The notes below the pieces were generated by a model, which did no database searches, was not told the origin of the DNA, and saw nothing but the letters and a program-made list of their open reading frames with translations. The translations under genes were made by a program, and so were the position numbers. Below are positions 8,091 to 17,794 of a stretch of DNA of 64,000 nt, piece after piece (within the stretch, counting starts at the first letter, position 1; every line of letters begins with the position of its first letter). This DNA is from Nereida ignava (GTDB lineage Bacteria > Pseudomonadota > Alphaproteobacteria > Rhodobacterales > Rhodobacteraceae), in contig NZ_CVPC01000004.1 of assembly GCF_001049735.1 (NCBI RefSeq), forward strand, positions 62,001 through 126,000, given 5' to 3'.

Positions 8091-9926
8091 GCCGCCTGTT
8101 TTTTCGCATGCTCAACCGCCTTGACTGCCCCCCTGCCCGCGTTGGCACAGCAGACTATTTCAGGGCAAACCGCACCGGCTGCACAAGTCACGCCACAAGA
8201 AAGCAGCTGGATTCAAATTGAGGCGCAATCAACCCTTTTGGGCGCGCAAGACCGGATACGCGACTACGGACAGACCTTCCCAAATGTGGCGGGCTTCGAC
8301 CTTGGGTCGGGCTGGTACGGTATTTTGTTGGGGCCATACACCGCTGAGGACGCCCGCGCGGCCCTGCGCCAATTGCGCCGCGATGGGTTGGTGCCCCGCG
8401 ACAGCTTTGTGCAATTTTCATCTCGCCTTAAGCAGCAGTTTTTTCCAATCGACGCACAATTTGCCGAGACTGCGCCCGCGGCTCCGGCCACTACCCCGAA
8501 GGTAAGTGAGCCGGCCCCAACACAGGCGCCAGCAGTAACTCCGACACTTGAAACAGCTGAGCTTACCCCAATTCCAAAGGTATACATTCCCGATGAAACG
8601 CGCGCCGAGGCGCAAAGATCAGAACGACTTTTATCACGGGACGACAAAAAAGAACTGCAACGCGCGTTAGCCTGGGCAGGTGTTTACGCAGCGGCAATTG
8701 ACGGATCATACGGGCGCGGCACACGTGGTGCGATGCGCGCATGGCAAGCACAGCAAGGATTTGACGAGACTGGCATTTTGACCACCGGCGAGCGGGCCAT
8801 TTTGCTTGAGCAATTCAATGCGGTTTTTGACGGCCTTGGCCTTGAGGTGGTGCGCGAAGCAAAAGCGGGCATCGAAATGCTGGTGCCTACGAATATTGTG
8901 AGCTTTGACGCCTACGCGCCCCCTTTTGCCCGTTTCACAGCGTCGGGCGACATAGAGCAAGCCCAGCTTTTGATGATCTCGCAGGACGGTGCCGAACCTG
9001 AATTACGCGGGCTTTACGACATCATGCAGACCCTCGAAATTGTTCCGTCTGAAGGGGCGCGGCAAATTCGTGACGACACTTTTGAGATGGAAGGCATCGG
9101 GGATGATTTCATCAGCTACACTTTTGCTGAAACGAAACGCGCCAAGATCAAAGGCTTCACGCTGATCTGGCCCGCCGGTGATGAGCCGCGCCGCGCGCGG
9201 ATTGTCCAGCGCCTCAAAGACAGCTTCACACCGATTGAAGGGGTGTTGGACCCCACTTTGGGTGATCCCGCCGAACAAGCAATTGATCTGGTCGCGGGTC
9301 TTGAAATACGCCAACCGCTGCGGGCAGGGTCAGGCTTTTTCATCGATGATCAAGGCACCGTGCTGACCCATGCCGCAAACGTCGCGGGATGCGGTCGTAT
9401 TTCATTAAATGATCGCTATACCGCAACAGTGGCGAACCCAAGCGCCACTGGCACTGGTGAGCTTGCCGTGCTCACACCCATTGAGCCGCTTGCCCCTGCA
9501 TCCTACGCGCAGCTTACGGGCGAACCCATTCGGCTTGGGCAAAGCGTTGCGGTTGCGGGATACCCCTATGGCGGTGTGTTGCGCGCGGCGACACTGACCT
9601 TTGGAACCCTGCAAGACCTGCGTGGATTGCAAGGTGAGGCTGACCTAAGTCGCCTGTCTATGCTGGCGGCAGGGGGCGATATCGGCGGGCCCGTTGTCGC
9701 AAATAACAACGCGGTGATCGGCATGCTGGCCCCCCGCCAAAGTCCAAGCGCGCAAGCCCTACCTGCAGATGTGCAGTTTGCCATCAACAGCAGCACTTTG
9801 GTTGATCTTGCAAACGCGGCTGATGTTACGATTGAGGCCCCAAACAGCACAGCGGGGCGCCTTTCGCCAGAGGAGCTGACGCTACAGGCCCGCGAATTTA
9901 CCGTTTTGGTGCAGTGTTGGGAATAA
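8061..9926 (+). CDS. Secreted SPOR-like/peptidoglycan-binding protein with inactive trypsin-like domain
   Basis: 621 residues in modules: a signal peptide to about residue 30; a SPOR-like domain at about 48–125 (SWIQIEAQS, GSGWYGILLGPY); a Pro/Ala linker; a PG_binding_1 domain at about 195–260 (AIDGSYGRGTRGAMRAWQ); and a trypsin-like fold at about 420–590. The protease looks dead. Where active members have TNAHVV this has THAANV, the Asp position reads ELAV (467–470), and GNSGG is GDIGG with Ile 541 in place of the nucleophile Ser. It probably binds septal or denuded peptidoglycan and uses the fold as a scaffold. It abuts the convergent trkH stop with no spacer base. Confidence 0.8.
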   Translation: MRPITMRPITAACFFACSTALTAPLPALAQQTISGQTAPAAQVTPQESSWIQIEAQSTLLGAQDRIRDYGQTFPNVAGFDLGSGWYGILLGPYTAEDARAALRQLRRDGLVPRDSFVQFSSRLKQQFFPIDAQFAETAPAAPATTPKVSEPAPTQAPAVTPTLETAELTPIPKVYIPDETRAEAQRSERLLSRDDKKELQRALAWAGVYAAAIDGSYGRGTRGAMRAWQAQQGFDETGILTTGERAILLEQFNAVFDGLGLEVVREAKAGIEMLVPTNIVSFDAYAPPFARFTASGDIEQAQLLMISQDGAEPELRGLYDIMQTLEIVPSEGARQIRDDTFEMEGIGDDFISYTFAETKRAKIKGFTLIWPAGDEPRRARIVQRLKDSFTPIEGVLDPTLGDPAEQAIDLVAGLEIRQPLRAGSGFFIDDQGTVLTHAANVAGCGRISLNDRYTATVANPSATGTGELAVLTPIEPLAPASYAQLTGEPIRLGQSVAVAGYPYGGVLRAATLTFGTLQDLRGLQGEADLSRLSMLAAGGDIGGPVVANNNAVIGMLAPRQSPSAQALPADVQFAINSSTLVDLANAADVTIEAPNSTAGRLSPEELTLQAREFTVLVQCWE

Positions 9927-11399
9927 TCAGTTGCGCCAAAAACGCAGGGTCAGCATGGCATAGACCGCCATCAACTCAAGGCGTCCGATGACCATCGCCG
10001 CAATCATGATCCATTTTGCGGCCGTGTTGATCTCAGCATAGTTGCCCGCAGGTCCAATTTCGTCCCCCAAGCCAGGACCAATATTGGCCAAAGTTGCAAC
10101 GGCGCCTGAAACCGATGTGGTGAAATCCAAGCCAGTCAGGCCAAGCAACACGGCCACAACGCCCAACGTTACGACAAACACCATGAAAAATGCCATGACC
10201 GAGTTTACCACGTCTTCCTCAATCGCACGGCCTTCGTAGCGGGGCGTGAAAATACCGTGAGGCGAGTGGATTGCGTTGATTTGCGCACGTATCGAGGCAA
10301 ACAGCAGCTGGAACCGGAACACTTTGATCGAACAAGAGGTCGAGCCAGCACAGCCCCCGACAAGTCCGATAAAGAAGATTACCGCAATGGGAAAACTGCC
10401 CCACTGCATGTAATCGGCGCTGGAATAACCAGTGCCCGTCATGATGGACGTGACGTTGAAAAGCGCCTTGCGCAACGCCTCTTCGGAAAAGCCGCCCTGT
10501 GACCAGAGCCACATCGTTACGGCCGCCACGCCAACAGCCAGAATGATCAAGAAGCCGCGGATTTGCGCATCCCGCAAAAGTGCAAGATTATCACCTGAGA
10601 TAAGCTGTACATAGCGCACAAACGGCAAAGCTGCAGCGATCATGAAGACGACGGCTACATACTCGGCAGCGGCGGGAAGTGCGCTGAACGAGGCGTCATA
10701 ATTCGAGTGCCCGCCCGTGGAAACCGTTGTCATGGCATGCATAAACGCATCCATCCCGGACAAACCACATGCTAAATACGCAATGATCGCAGCGGCTGTA
10801 ATCGAGATGTAGATCACGGAAATTTTGCTCGAAATCTCTGTGGCGCGGGGTAGGATTTTGCCAAAAGTATCAAAAGACTCTGAGCGGAAAATCTGCATGC
10901 CCCCAACACGCAACTCAGGCAGAAAGACCATTGCCACAACAATAATCCCGATGCCCCCAAGCCACTGCAACGCACCGCGCCAAATATTGATCCCCACAGG
11001 CAGATCGCCCAAGCCAGAAAAGACAGTGGCGCCCGTGGTTGTCAGGGCAGACATGGCCTCAAAAAATGCATCGGTGGGGCTTGCTTGGGTTGCGCCGAAA
11101 TAGAACGGTAACGCCCCGAACAGTGGCAATGCCAGCCAAACAAAAGTGGTCAGAATAAATGTCTGTTGGATGGTGAGGCCGCGATGATCCGCATTAGCGC
11201 AGCTTTGTGCGATAAGCCCACCTGTGAAAACAGTGATGATCGCGCTTTCCAAGAAGGCCATCCAATTGCGGTTACCAGCGTACAAATCAACCGCCATGGG
11301 AAGCAGCATCGCGCACCCCAAAGCGGCCACCAAAAGGCCAATGACATAACCGATAGGACGCAGATCCAACATGGTCAGAAGGGTTGGACCCTGCGCCAT
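9927..11399 (-). CDS. trkH: TrkH-type potassium uptake channel subunit
   Basis: Integral membrane subunit of the Trk potassium system, which pairs with cytoplasmic TrkA. 490 residues with many membrane helices and four pore loops: segments such as ALTTTGATVFSGL, TTVSTGGHSNYD, TGTGYSSADY and ATLANIGPGLG carry the selectivity-filter glycines. The annotated ATG gives MAQGPTLLT before MLDLRPIG; the second ATG at 11372 may be the true start, since the nine extra residues are not membrane-like and no strong ribosome site favours either. No trkA is in the window. Its stop codon is directly adjacent to that of the convergent gene. Confidence 0.93.
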   Translation of the reverse strand: MAQGPTLLTMLDLRPIGYVIGLLVAALGCAMLLPMAVDLYAGNRNWMAFLESAIITVFTGGLIAQSCANADHRGLTIQQTFILTTFVWLALPLFGALPFYFGATQASPTDAFFEAMSALTTTGATVFSGLGDLPVGINIWRGALQWLGGIGIIVVAMVFLPELRVGGMQIFRSESFDTFGKILPRATEISSKISVIYISITAAAIIAYLACGLSGMDAFMHAMTTVSTGGHSNYDASFSALPAAAEYVAVVFMIAAALPFVRYVQLISGDNLALLRDAQIRGFLIILAVGVAAVTMWLWSQGGFSEEALRKALFNVTSIMTGTGYSSADYMQWGSFPIAVIFFIGLVGGCAGSTSCSIKVFRFQLLFASIRAQINAIHSPHGIFTPRYEGRAIEEDVVNSVMAFFMVFVVTLGVVAVLLGLTGLDFTTSVSGAVATLANIGPGLGDEIGPAGNYAEINTAAKWIMIAAMVIGRLELMAVYAMLTLRFWRN

Positions 11400-11455
11400 G
11401 GGGTGTCAAGGCAGCATGCATGACTAGGGTCGCAAGCGGGCACCACAGCTTTGTT

Positions 11456-12556
11456 CTAGCCTACGTGAAACAGCGTAGCGAAGAGCTTGGGATCGATGCT
11501 GTCTGACGCAAACGTATCGCCTTCAAAAAGAACACTGACCGCATCGTGGCTGTGCAGGCTTTCTTGGTGGCTGGCAATCACACGGAAGTCGCCAACACGC
11601 GGGTCAGCTTGCAATTGCTCACAAAAAAGCCGCGCGGCGTCTTCAACAAAAATGGGGTTGGCCGCGTTGAGTTCAGCAAAAGCTTGTTCGTCTTCACGCT
11701 TGACCATAACTTGCGTCTCAGTTGGCACGGCGCGGCGGGCCATTTCGATCAAATCCTCAAACCACAATACCTGCGCGTCATTTTCAAGCGCCACAGAAAT
11801 ACGCGCAACCGAACGTTGGCTATGCGGAGTTGCCAGTTGTCCGCGGGTTTGGCGGGCATGCTCTGACAACTCAAGCGAACAAGGGCATGTTGAGGAATAG
11901 ACGTAATCCAGGTGCACGATCTTTTTGCGCGCGCCTGCTTGTTCAACCAACTCAAGCGCGATGTCGTAATACTGATAGCCAGACAGCCCCGACCGCAAAG
12001 AGGTAACTTTCATAGGGAACGAAAAACGCATCTGAATACGCGCATCGAAGCTTTCCAAGTCGGTTTTATACGCATCAAGGGTACGGTCGATCACATCAAA
12101 GCTAAAGGTCTCATCAGCGGATTGATAGAACGTGCGCATAATGCGCGACATGTTGATGCCTTTTTTCTCGGCATCAAGGCTGACAGTGCCCGTAACAGAT
12201 GTCTCAAGAGTCAGATCGCCGTTATCACGGGTACGAAACCGAATTGGCAGGCGGAAGTTACTAATGCCCACGTGCTGAATTTGACGTTTGGCACCGCGGA
12301 TAAGGGATGTGGGGCCATTTTGGAGATCAGGCAGCGATGCTTTATACGCCGCGTCCACCTCAAACTCGGCCGGATACTGGCGCGACAAGTCTGGATAATC
12401 GGCGGGGGCATCAACAGTCAAACGCGCGACAGCCGGATCAAGATCGCTGCGTTCAACATCTGTGGCGCCACCGGCCCACCGCCGCAAAACGGCAAGGGCC
12501 GCTTCGGCTTCTTCTCGGGTAGGCTCACGGTCCATATCGGGCGTGTGAAAGTTCAT
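11456..12556 (-). CDS. folE2: GTP cyclohydrolase FolE2 (type IB)
   Basis: Converts GTP to dihydroneopterin triphosphate, the first step of tetrahydrofolate synthesis, using the metal-flexible type IB enzyme. 366 residues, somewhat longer than the usual roughly 300 because of an N-terminal extension. The family core is plain: VGISNFRLPI, FYQSADETFSFDVI, and the YSSTCPCSLELSEHARQ stretch whose Cys is the expected metal ligand. A GTP cyclohydrolase of this type can replace zinc-dependent FolE when zinc is scarce, but no zinc-responsive operator is obvious upstream. Single gene on the minus strand between trkH and metZ. Confidence 0.95.
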   Translation of the reverse strand: MNFHTPDMDREPTREEAEAALAVLRRWAGGATDVERSDLDPAVARLTVDAPADYPDLSRQYPAEFEVDAAYKASLPDLQNGPTSLIRGAKRQIQHVGISNFRLPIRFRTRDNGDLTLETSVTGTVSLDAEKKGINMSRIMRTFYQSADETFSFDVIDRTLDAYKTDLESFDARIQMRFSFPMKVTSLRSGLSGYQYYDIALELVEQAGARKKIVHLDYVYSSTCPCSLELSEHARQTRGQLATPHSQRSVARISVALENDAQVLWFEDLIEMARRAVPTETQVMVKREDEQAFAELNAANPIFVEDAARLFCEQLQADPRVGDFRVIASHQESLHSHDAVSVLFEGDTFASDSIDPKLFATLFHVG

Positions 12557-12684
12557 CTAAAGTCCCTCCCCCTTGTTGGTTATCGGGCAACGCGAACCAC
12601 TCTGACATAAGGGGCGTAGCACATATTACCAAACAATTACGTGACACAAACGGCTTTAGATCAGTTAAATGCGGAGTCTGACGC

Positions 12685-13863
12685 TTAAATTTGCGCCAAC
12701 GCCTGTTCAAGATCAGCGATCAAATCGGCAGTATGTTCAAGCCCGACCGAGATGCGAACAAGCCCCTCAGTGATGCCCAATGCGTCTTTTTGCTCTTGGG
12801 GCAAACGCTGATGCGTCGTGAAAGCAGGTGGGGTGACGATTGATTTTGCATCGCCCAAGTTGTTTGAAATGGTAAATACTTCAAGCGCGTTCAGCATCGC
12901 ATAGCTAGCGTCTTTGCCGCCCCGCACATCAATGGCTAAAACTGTTCCACCCGCGCCAAGCTGTTTCATGCAAATGTCATGCTGCGGATGACTGGGCAAA
13001 CCAGGGTAGATAACCCGCTCCAGACGCGCATCACCTTCCAGTACCTTAGCAATTTCCAAAGCACTTTGCGTTTGTGCGCGTACACGCAGATCCATCGTCT
13101 CAAGCCCTTTAAGCAGCGTCCACGCATTGAACGGCGACATCGCACCGCCTGTGTGCTTTAGATACGGCTCAAGTGTTTTGCGAATGTAATCGCGACTGCC
13201 CAGAACGACACCCCCCAGAACACGGCCCTGCCCGTCAATGTGTTTGGTCGCGGAATAGACCACCACGTCTGCCCCCTGCGCCACAGCGTCAGAGAAGACA
13301 GGCGTTGAGAACACATTGTCCACCACAACATAGGCGCCCACCGCGTGGGCCAGTTTGGACACCGCAGCAATGTCGATCACTTCCAGCGCAGGGTTCGAGA
13401 CAGTCTCAAAGAAGGCCATTTTGGTATCCGGACGCAGGGCCTCTTCCCATGCGTTCAGGTCAGTGCCGTCAATCAACGTGACCTCAACTCCAAAGCGCGG
13501 CAAAATATCGTCAAGGATATAGAGACACGACCCGAACAACGCACGCGCGGCCACGATGTGATCGCCTGCTTTCAGACCGGCCATCACGGCGCCGTTCACC
13601 GCAGCCATGCCGCTGGCGGTAGCAAAAGCATCTTCTGTGCCCTCAATCGCCGCGATGCGTTCTTCGAACATCCGCACGGTTGGGTTGCCATAGCGGGCAT
13701 AGATGAACTCGTCCTCACCAAGCGAGACAAAGCGCGCCTCGGCCGCTTCGGCTGTGGGGTAGACAAACCCTTGGGTCAAAAACATCGCCTCTGAAAGTTC
13801 GCCGTATTGGCTGCGGCGGGTGCCTGCGTGAACGGCGGCAGTGCGAGGATGTTTCTTTGTCAT
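12685..13863 (-). CDS. metZ: O-succinylhomoserine sulfhydrylase
   Basis: PLP enzyme that makes homocysteine from O-succinylhomoserine and sulfide in methionine synthesis. 392 residues from the ATG at 13863, chosen because GAAGGA lies at good spacing upstream and the protein then begins MTKKHPRTAAVHAGTRRSQ like family members; an upstream ATG at 13914 falls inside the leader terminator. The PLP lysine lies in YSATKHIDGQGRVLGG, and the Cys/Met-metabolism signature is complete. The 5' leader carries a SAM-II riboswitch followed by a terminator, so expression should fall when S-adenosylmethionine is plentiful. It could be named a generic cystathionine-gamma-synthase-family enzyme, but the leader supports methionine synthesis. 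Confidence 0.95.
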   Translation of the reverse strand: MTKKHPRTAAVHAGTRRSQYGELSEAMFLTQGFVYPTAEAAEARFVSLGEDEFIYARYGNPTVRMFEERIAAIEGTEDAFATASGMAAVNGAVMAGLKAGDHIVAARALFGSCLYILDDILPRFGVEVTLIDGTDLNAWEEALRPDTKMAFFETVSNPALEVIDIAAVSKLAHAVGAYVVVDNVFSTPVFSDAVAQGADVVVYSATKHIDGQGRVLGGVVLGSRDYIRKTLEPYLKHTGGAMSPFNAWTLLKGLETMDLRVRAQTQSALEIAKVLEGDARLERVIYPGLPSHPQHDICMKQLGAGGTVLAIDVRGGKDASYAMLNALEVFTISNNLGDAKSIVTPPAFTTHQRLPQEQKDALGITEGLVRISVGLEHTADLIADLEQALAQI

Positions 13864-13892
13864 GTCATTTTCCTTCGGTGGGCCGTGGCCCA

Positions 13893-13922
13893 AATAAAAA
13901 ACCCCACCGGTCAAGGGCGGGG
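13893..13922 (-). terminator. metZ: Rho-independent terminator of the metZ riboswitch
   Basis: On the minus strand AACCCCGCC pairs with GGTGGGGTT around a short loop and is followed directly by a run of six T. It lies between the SAM-II aptamer and the metZ ribosome site, so it is positioned to act as the expression platform. Confidence 0.85.
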
Positions 13923-13941
13923 TTGCAACGCTGGCACCTGA

Positions 13942-13997
13942 CCCTCTTTAGCGGCATATTTAACGTGGCCCGCAATCCGGTAACAAATCGCCACGAG
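13942..13997 (-). promoter_or_regulatory. SAM-II riboswitch aptamer upstream of metZ
   Basis: The minus strand reads, in order, CGTGGCGATTTG, CCGGATTGC, GCCACGTTAAA and GCCGCTAAAGAGG. These are the conserved blocks of the SAM-II pseudoknot known from alphaproteobacterial metA, metX and metZ leaders. CGTGG pairs with CCACG for the P1 stem. A terminator follows about 20 bases downstream, ahead of metZ. High S-adenosylmethionine should stop transcription. Confidence 0.92.
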
Positions 13998-14098
13998 GCT
14001 GTTCTATGCCAAGCCCGCTTGAGCCGTCAAGCATGGCCCTTGCACAATGCATCAAATCCGCCATTGTCTTACTAAATTGTGATGACAGGAGCTTGCCC

Positions 14099-14791
14099 AT
14101 GATTGATCTGTACTACTGGCCCACCCCCAACGGATGGAAAGTCAGCATTGCACTTGCAGAGATGGGCTTGCCGTTCAAACTGCATGAAATCAATATCGGC
14201 AAAGGCGATCAGTTCGATCCCGCCTTTTTGCAAATTGCCCCCAACAACCGCATGCCCGCAATCACCGATCCTGATGGACCAGACGGTGCGCCGATTTCTA
14301 TTTTTGAAAGCGGTGCTATTTTGCAGTATCTGGCGCGCAAGACTGGCAAGTTCGGCGGCCCGACTGAGCGTGACCGCATCGCAGTAGATCAGTGGCTAAT
14401 GTGGCAAATGGGGGGCTTAGGCCCCATGGCCGGACAGGCGCATCACTTCCTAAAATACGCCCCGGCGATGAATCCGCCCCACGATATTCCTTACGCCAAA
14501 GACCGCTACCGTGCTGAAACCGGACGCCTTTACGGGGTGCTAGACAGGCAGTTGGCAAAACACGAATTTGTGGCAGGGGATTTTTATTCAATCGCCGATA
14601 TGTCGATTTGGGGTTGGGCGTCTTTGTGGGAAGGCCAGCAACAAACGCTGGATGATAAGCCCAACTTACGCCGCTGGCTTGAGACCGTCAGCGCACGGCC
14701 TGCTGTTATTGAGGGGCGTGCGCTGCTGGCTGAAAAGCGTGGGGATCATTCCAGCAAGGACGCACAAAAAGCGCTGTTCAAAACGAAGTAG
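14099..14791 (+). CDS. Glutathione S-transferase, YfcG/Ure2-like
   Basis: 230-residue GST-fold protein of the nu-class type, which tends to act as a glutathione-dependent disulfide reductase rather than a conjugating enzyme. The start at 14099 is supported by AGGAG upstream; a longer frame upstream overlaps the riboswitch region. The N-terminal thioredoxin-like domain carries the family's WPTPNGWKVSIALAEMG followed by NIGKGDQFDPAFL and PNNRMPAI; ESGAILQYLA is the glutathione gamma-glutamyl contact. The C-terminal helical domain is complete. Divergent from metZ and convergent with yciB. The physiological substrate is unknown. Confidence 0.88.
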   Translation: MIDLYYWPTPNGWKVSIALAEMGLPFKLHEINIGKGDQFDPAFLQIAPNNRMPAITDPDGPDGAPISIFESGAILQYLARKTGKFGGPTERDRIAVDQWLMWQMGGLGPMAGQAHHFLKYAPAMNPPHDIPYAKDRYRAETGRLYGVLDRQLAKHEFVAGDFYSIADMSIWGWASLWEGQQQTLDDKPNLRRWLETVSARPAVIEGRALLAEKRGDHSSKDAQKALFKTK

Positions 14792-14822
14792 GCCGCCGCG
14801 TTCAAAAATATGGGCGCGCCAT

Positions 14823-15428
14823 TCAGTCTGTTTGATCTGGCTCGTCCATATACTTTTGCAGTAAGATAATCTGCACCCAAAGAAACGCAAACAGAGCAAT
14901 CGGAAACCCGAATGTCTCGATCTTGACCCAAGCGTCCGTGGACATGGTCCGCCAAACAACTTCATTCGCAACTGCCAAAAGCACAAAGGCCGCTGTCAGC
15001 CGCTTGGTCAAAATCATCCAGCCCTCTTGGCGCATTGGCATCGCATCACCCAATACATAAGCCAGCAGGCTGCGCCCACGCAAAAGGCCGCCGCCCAGAA
15101 GCACTGCAAAGACACCGTAAACAATGGTCGTCTTCATCTTGAAGAAGGTCTCATTGTTGAACCACGCTGTCAGCCCGCCGAAGAAAATGACCATGAAGGC
15201 GGTGAAGACCTGCATCTTGCTCAACTCACCTGTCAGCACCCAAAGCGCACCCATCGCTGCCAGCAGGATTGGAATGAAAATCACTGCGGAGACGATAAAG
15301 CCTGAGTATTCAGTGCCCGCAAACATAAAGCTGTCGTCTTTGATGCGAAGATAGATCAGGAAAAACGCGATTGTCGGCCCTAACTCAAGCACCTGTTTCA
15401 CGATTGGATTGATTGGTTTTCCGGCCAT
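14823..15428 (-). CDS. yciB: Inner membrane septation protein A (YciB/IspZ)
   Basis: 201 residues with five to six membrane helices. Family hallmarks are ELGPTIAFFLIYL near the N-terminus, FNNETFFKMKTTIVYG in the middle and GWMILTKRL before the last helices. Homologues (IspZ in Shigella, YciB in E. coli) are linked to septation and envelope integrity through contacts with elongation and division proteins; the biochemical role is not settled. It follows the DMT exporter gene by three bases on the same strand, and ftsY lies two genes upstream, so a small membrane-biogenesis operon is plausible. Length and topology are normal. Confidence 0.93.
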   Translation of the reverse strand: MAGKPINPIVKQVLELGPTIAFFLIYLRIKDDSFMFAGTEYSGFIVSAVIFIPILLAAMGALWVLTGELSKMQVFTAFMVIFFGGLTAWFNNETFFKMKTTIVYGVFAVLLGGGLLRGRSLLAYVLGDAMPMRQEGWMILTKRLTAAFVLLAVANEVVWRTMSTDAWVKIETFGFPIALFAFLWVQIILLQKYMDEPDQTD

Positions 15429-15431
15429 TTG

Positions 15432-16331
15432 TTAGCCTCCCATTTCCACAATAACTGCACCAAGCGCGATCAGCGCCATCAAGCCTATCCGTCTTGGACC
15501 GACTGTTTCTTTTAAAAATATCCAGCCAATGAAAGCCGCAAAAACCGCTGAGGTTTCGCGCAGCACAGCCGCCTCGCCTACTTTATCAAGGCGCGTGGCC
15601 AACATCACCGCCCCAAAAGAGCCGTAGGCAATAAAAGCCCCCATCACCGAGCGCCCCATCAAACCACGCACATCAGGCCAGTCACCTTTACGGTAGCGCC
15701 ACAGCATCAACAGCGGAAAATCCATCGATGTGAGCAGGAAAAACCATGCGATAAACGTAAACGGATCAGGCAATGCACGGATCGCGTAAGCATCATAAGT
15801 TGTATAGATCGCTACAAAAAGCCCCGTGCAGACTGCAAACCACAAAGCAGGGATGAGCGTATCGCGGCCACTATCAAGCCGGAAAAAGTTATACGCAGCC
15901 AGTCCAAAAATACCGGCCACAAGTGTGAAGACACCCAACCACTGAACGATTGTGAAGACCTCACCAAAGATCAAATAAGCGCCGATTACAGTAAAAAGCG
16001 GCCCCGTGCCGCGCATCACAGGGTAGACAACCGTGTAGGCGCCGCGTGTGTAGGCCATGGCGATAAGCACTTTGTAAATCAGGTGGATCACCACTGCACC
16101 GGCCATCAACCACCACGCACCACCTTCGGGCCACGGCACCAAAAACAGCGCGACGGGCAGCGAAATAACAACTAAACAGACATCAATCGACGCACGCGAC
16201 AGCCATGGATCAAAGCGCCCTTTTTGCAACGCTCCAAAGACCGCGTGCAAGAACGCCGCAGACAGCGCAAGAACAAGCGCAAGTTGATGCCCCGCTTCTG
16301 TTCCCTCCAGCGAGACCAACCATTCACTCAT
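15432..16331 (-). CDS. EamA/DMT-family transporter
   Basis: 299 residues forming about ten membrane helices in two EamA repeats. The first repeat carries YPVMRGTGPLFTVIGAYLIFGE and the second VLRETSAVFAAFIGWIFLKE, the paired helix–Glu signatures of the superfamily. It sits 15 bases after the ftsY stop and three bases before yciB, so the three are probably co-transcribed. The substrate cannot be deduced; such proteins export amino acids, nucleotides or metabolites. It is not closely similar by eye to the truncated DMT protein at the left edge. Confidence 0.9.
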   Translation of the reverse strand: MSEWLVSLEGTEAGHQLALVLALSAAFLHAVFGALQKGRFDPWLSRASIDVCLVVISLPVALFLVPWPEGGAWWLMAGAVVIHLIYKVLIAMAYTRGAYTVVYPVMRGTGPLFTVIGAYLIFGEVFTIVQWLGVFTLVAGIFGLAAYNFFRLDSGRDTLIPALWFAVCTGLFVAIYTTYDAYAIRALPDPFTFIAWFFLLTSMDFPLLMLWRYRKGDWPDVRGLMGRSVMGAFIAYGSFGAVMLATRLDKVGEAAVLRETSAVFAAFIGWIFLKETVGPRRIGLMALIALGAVIVEMGG

Positions 16332-16346
16332 ATTTATTTTTCGCTT

Positions 16347-17672
<1,326 letters not shown>

Positions 17673-17794
17673 ATCGGCTCTCCGAAAAGGGTTCAGTTAG
17701 TGATCTAACCCTTTGGCAGCGCTTTTGAAAGACGCCCGTTGCACCGCAAGGGCCAGACGCGCATTAATTTTGCGCACTGGCCCTACAGAAGTAC

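Noticed and set aside
12557-12684. Zinc-responsive (Zur) operator ahead of folE2
   Set aside because: folE2 genes are often Zur-controlled, but I could not see a convincing AT-rich palindrome of the expected type.
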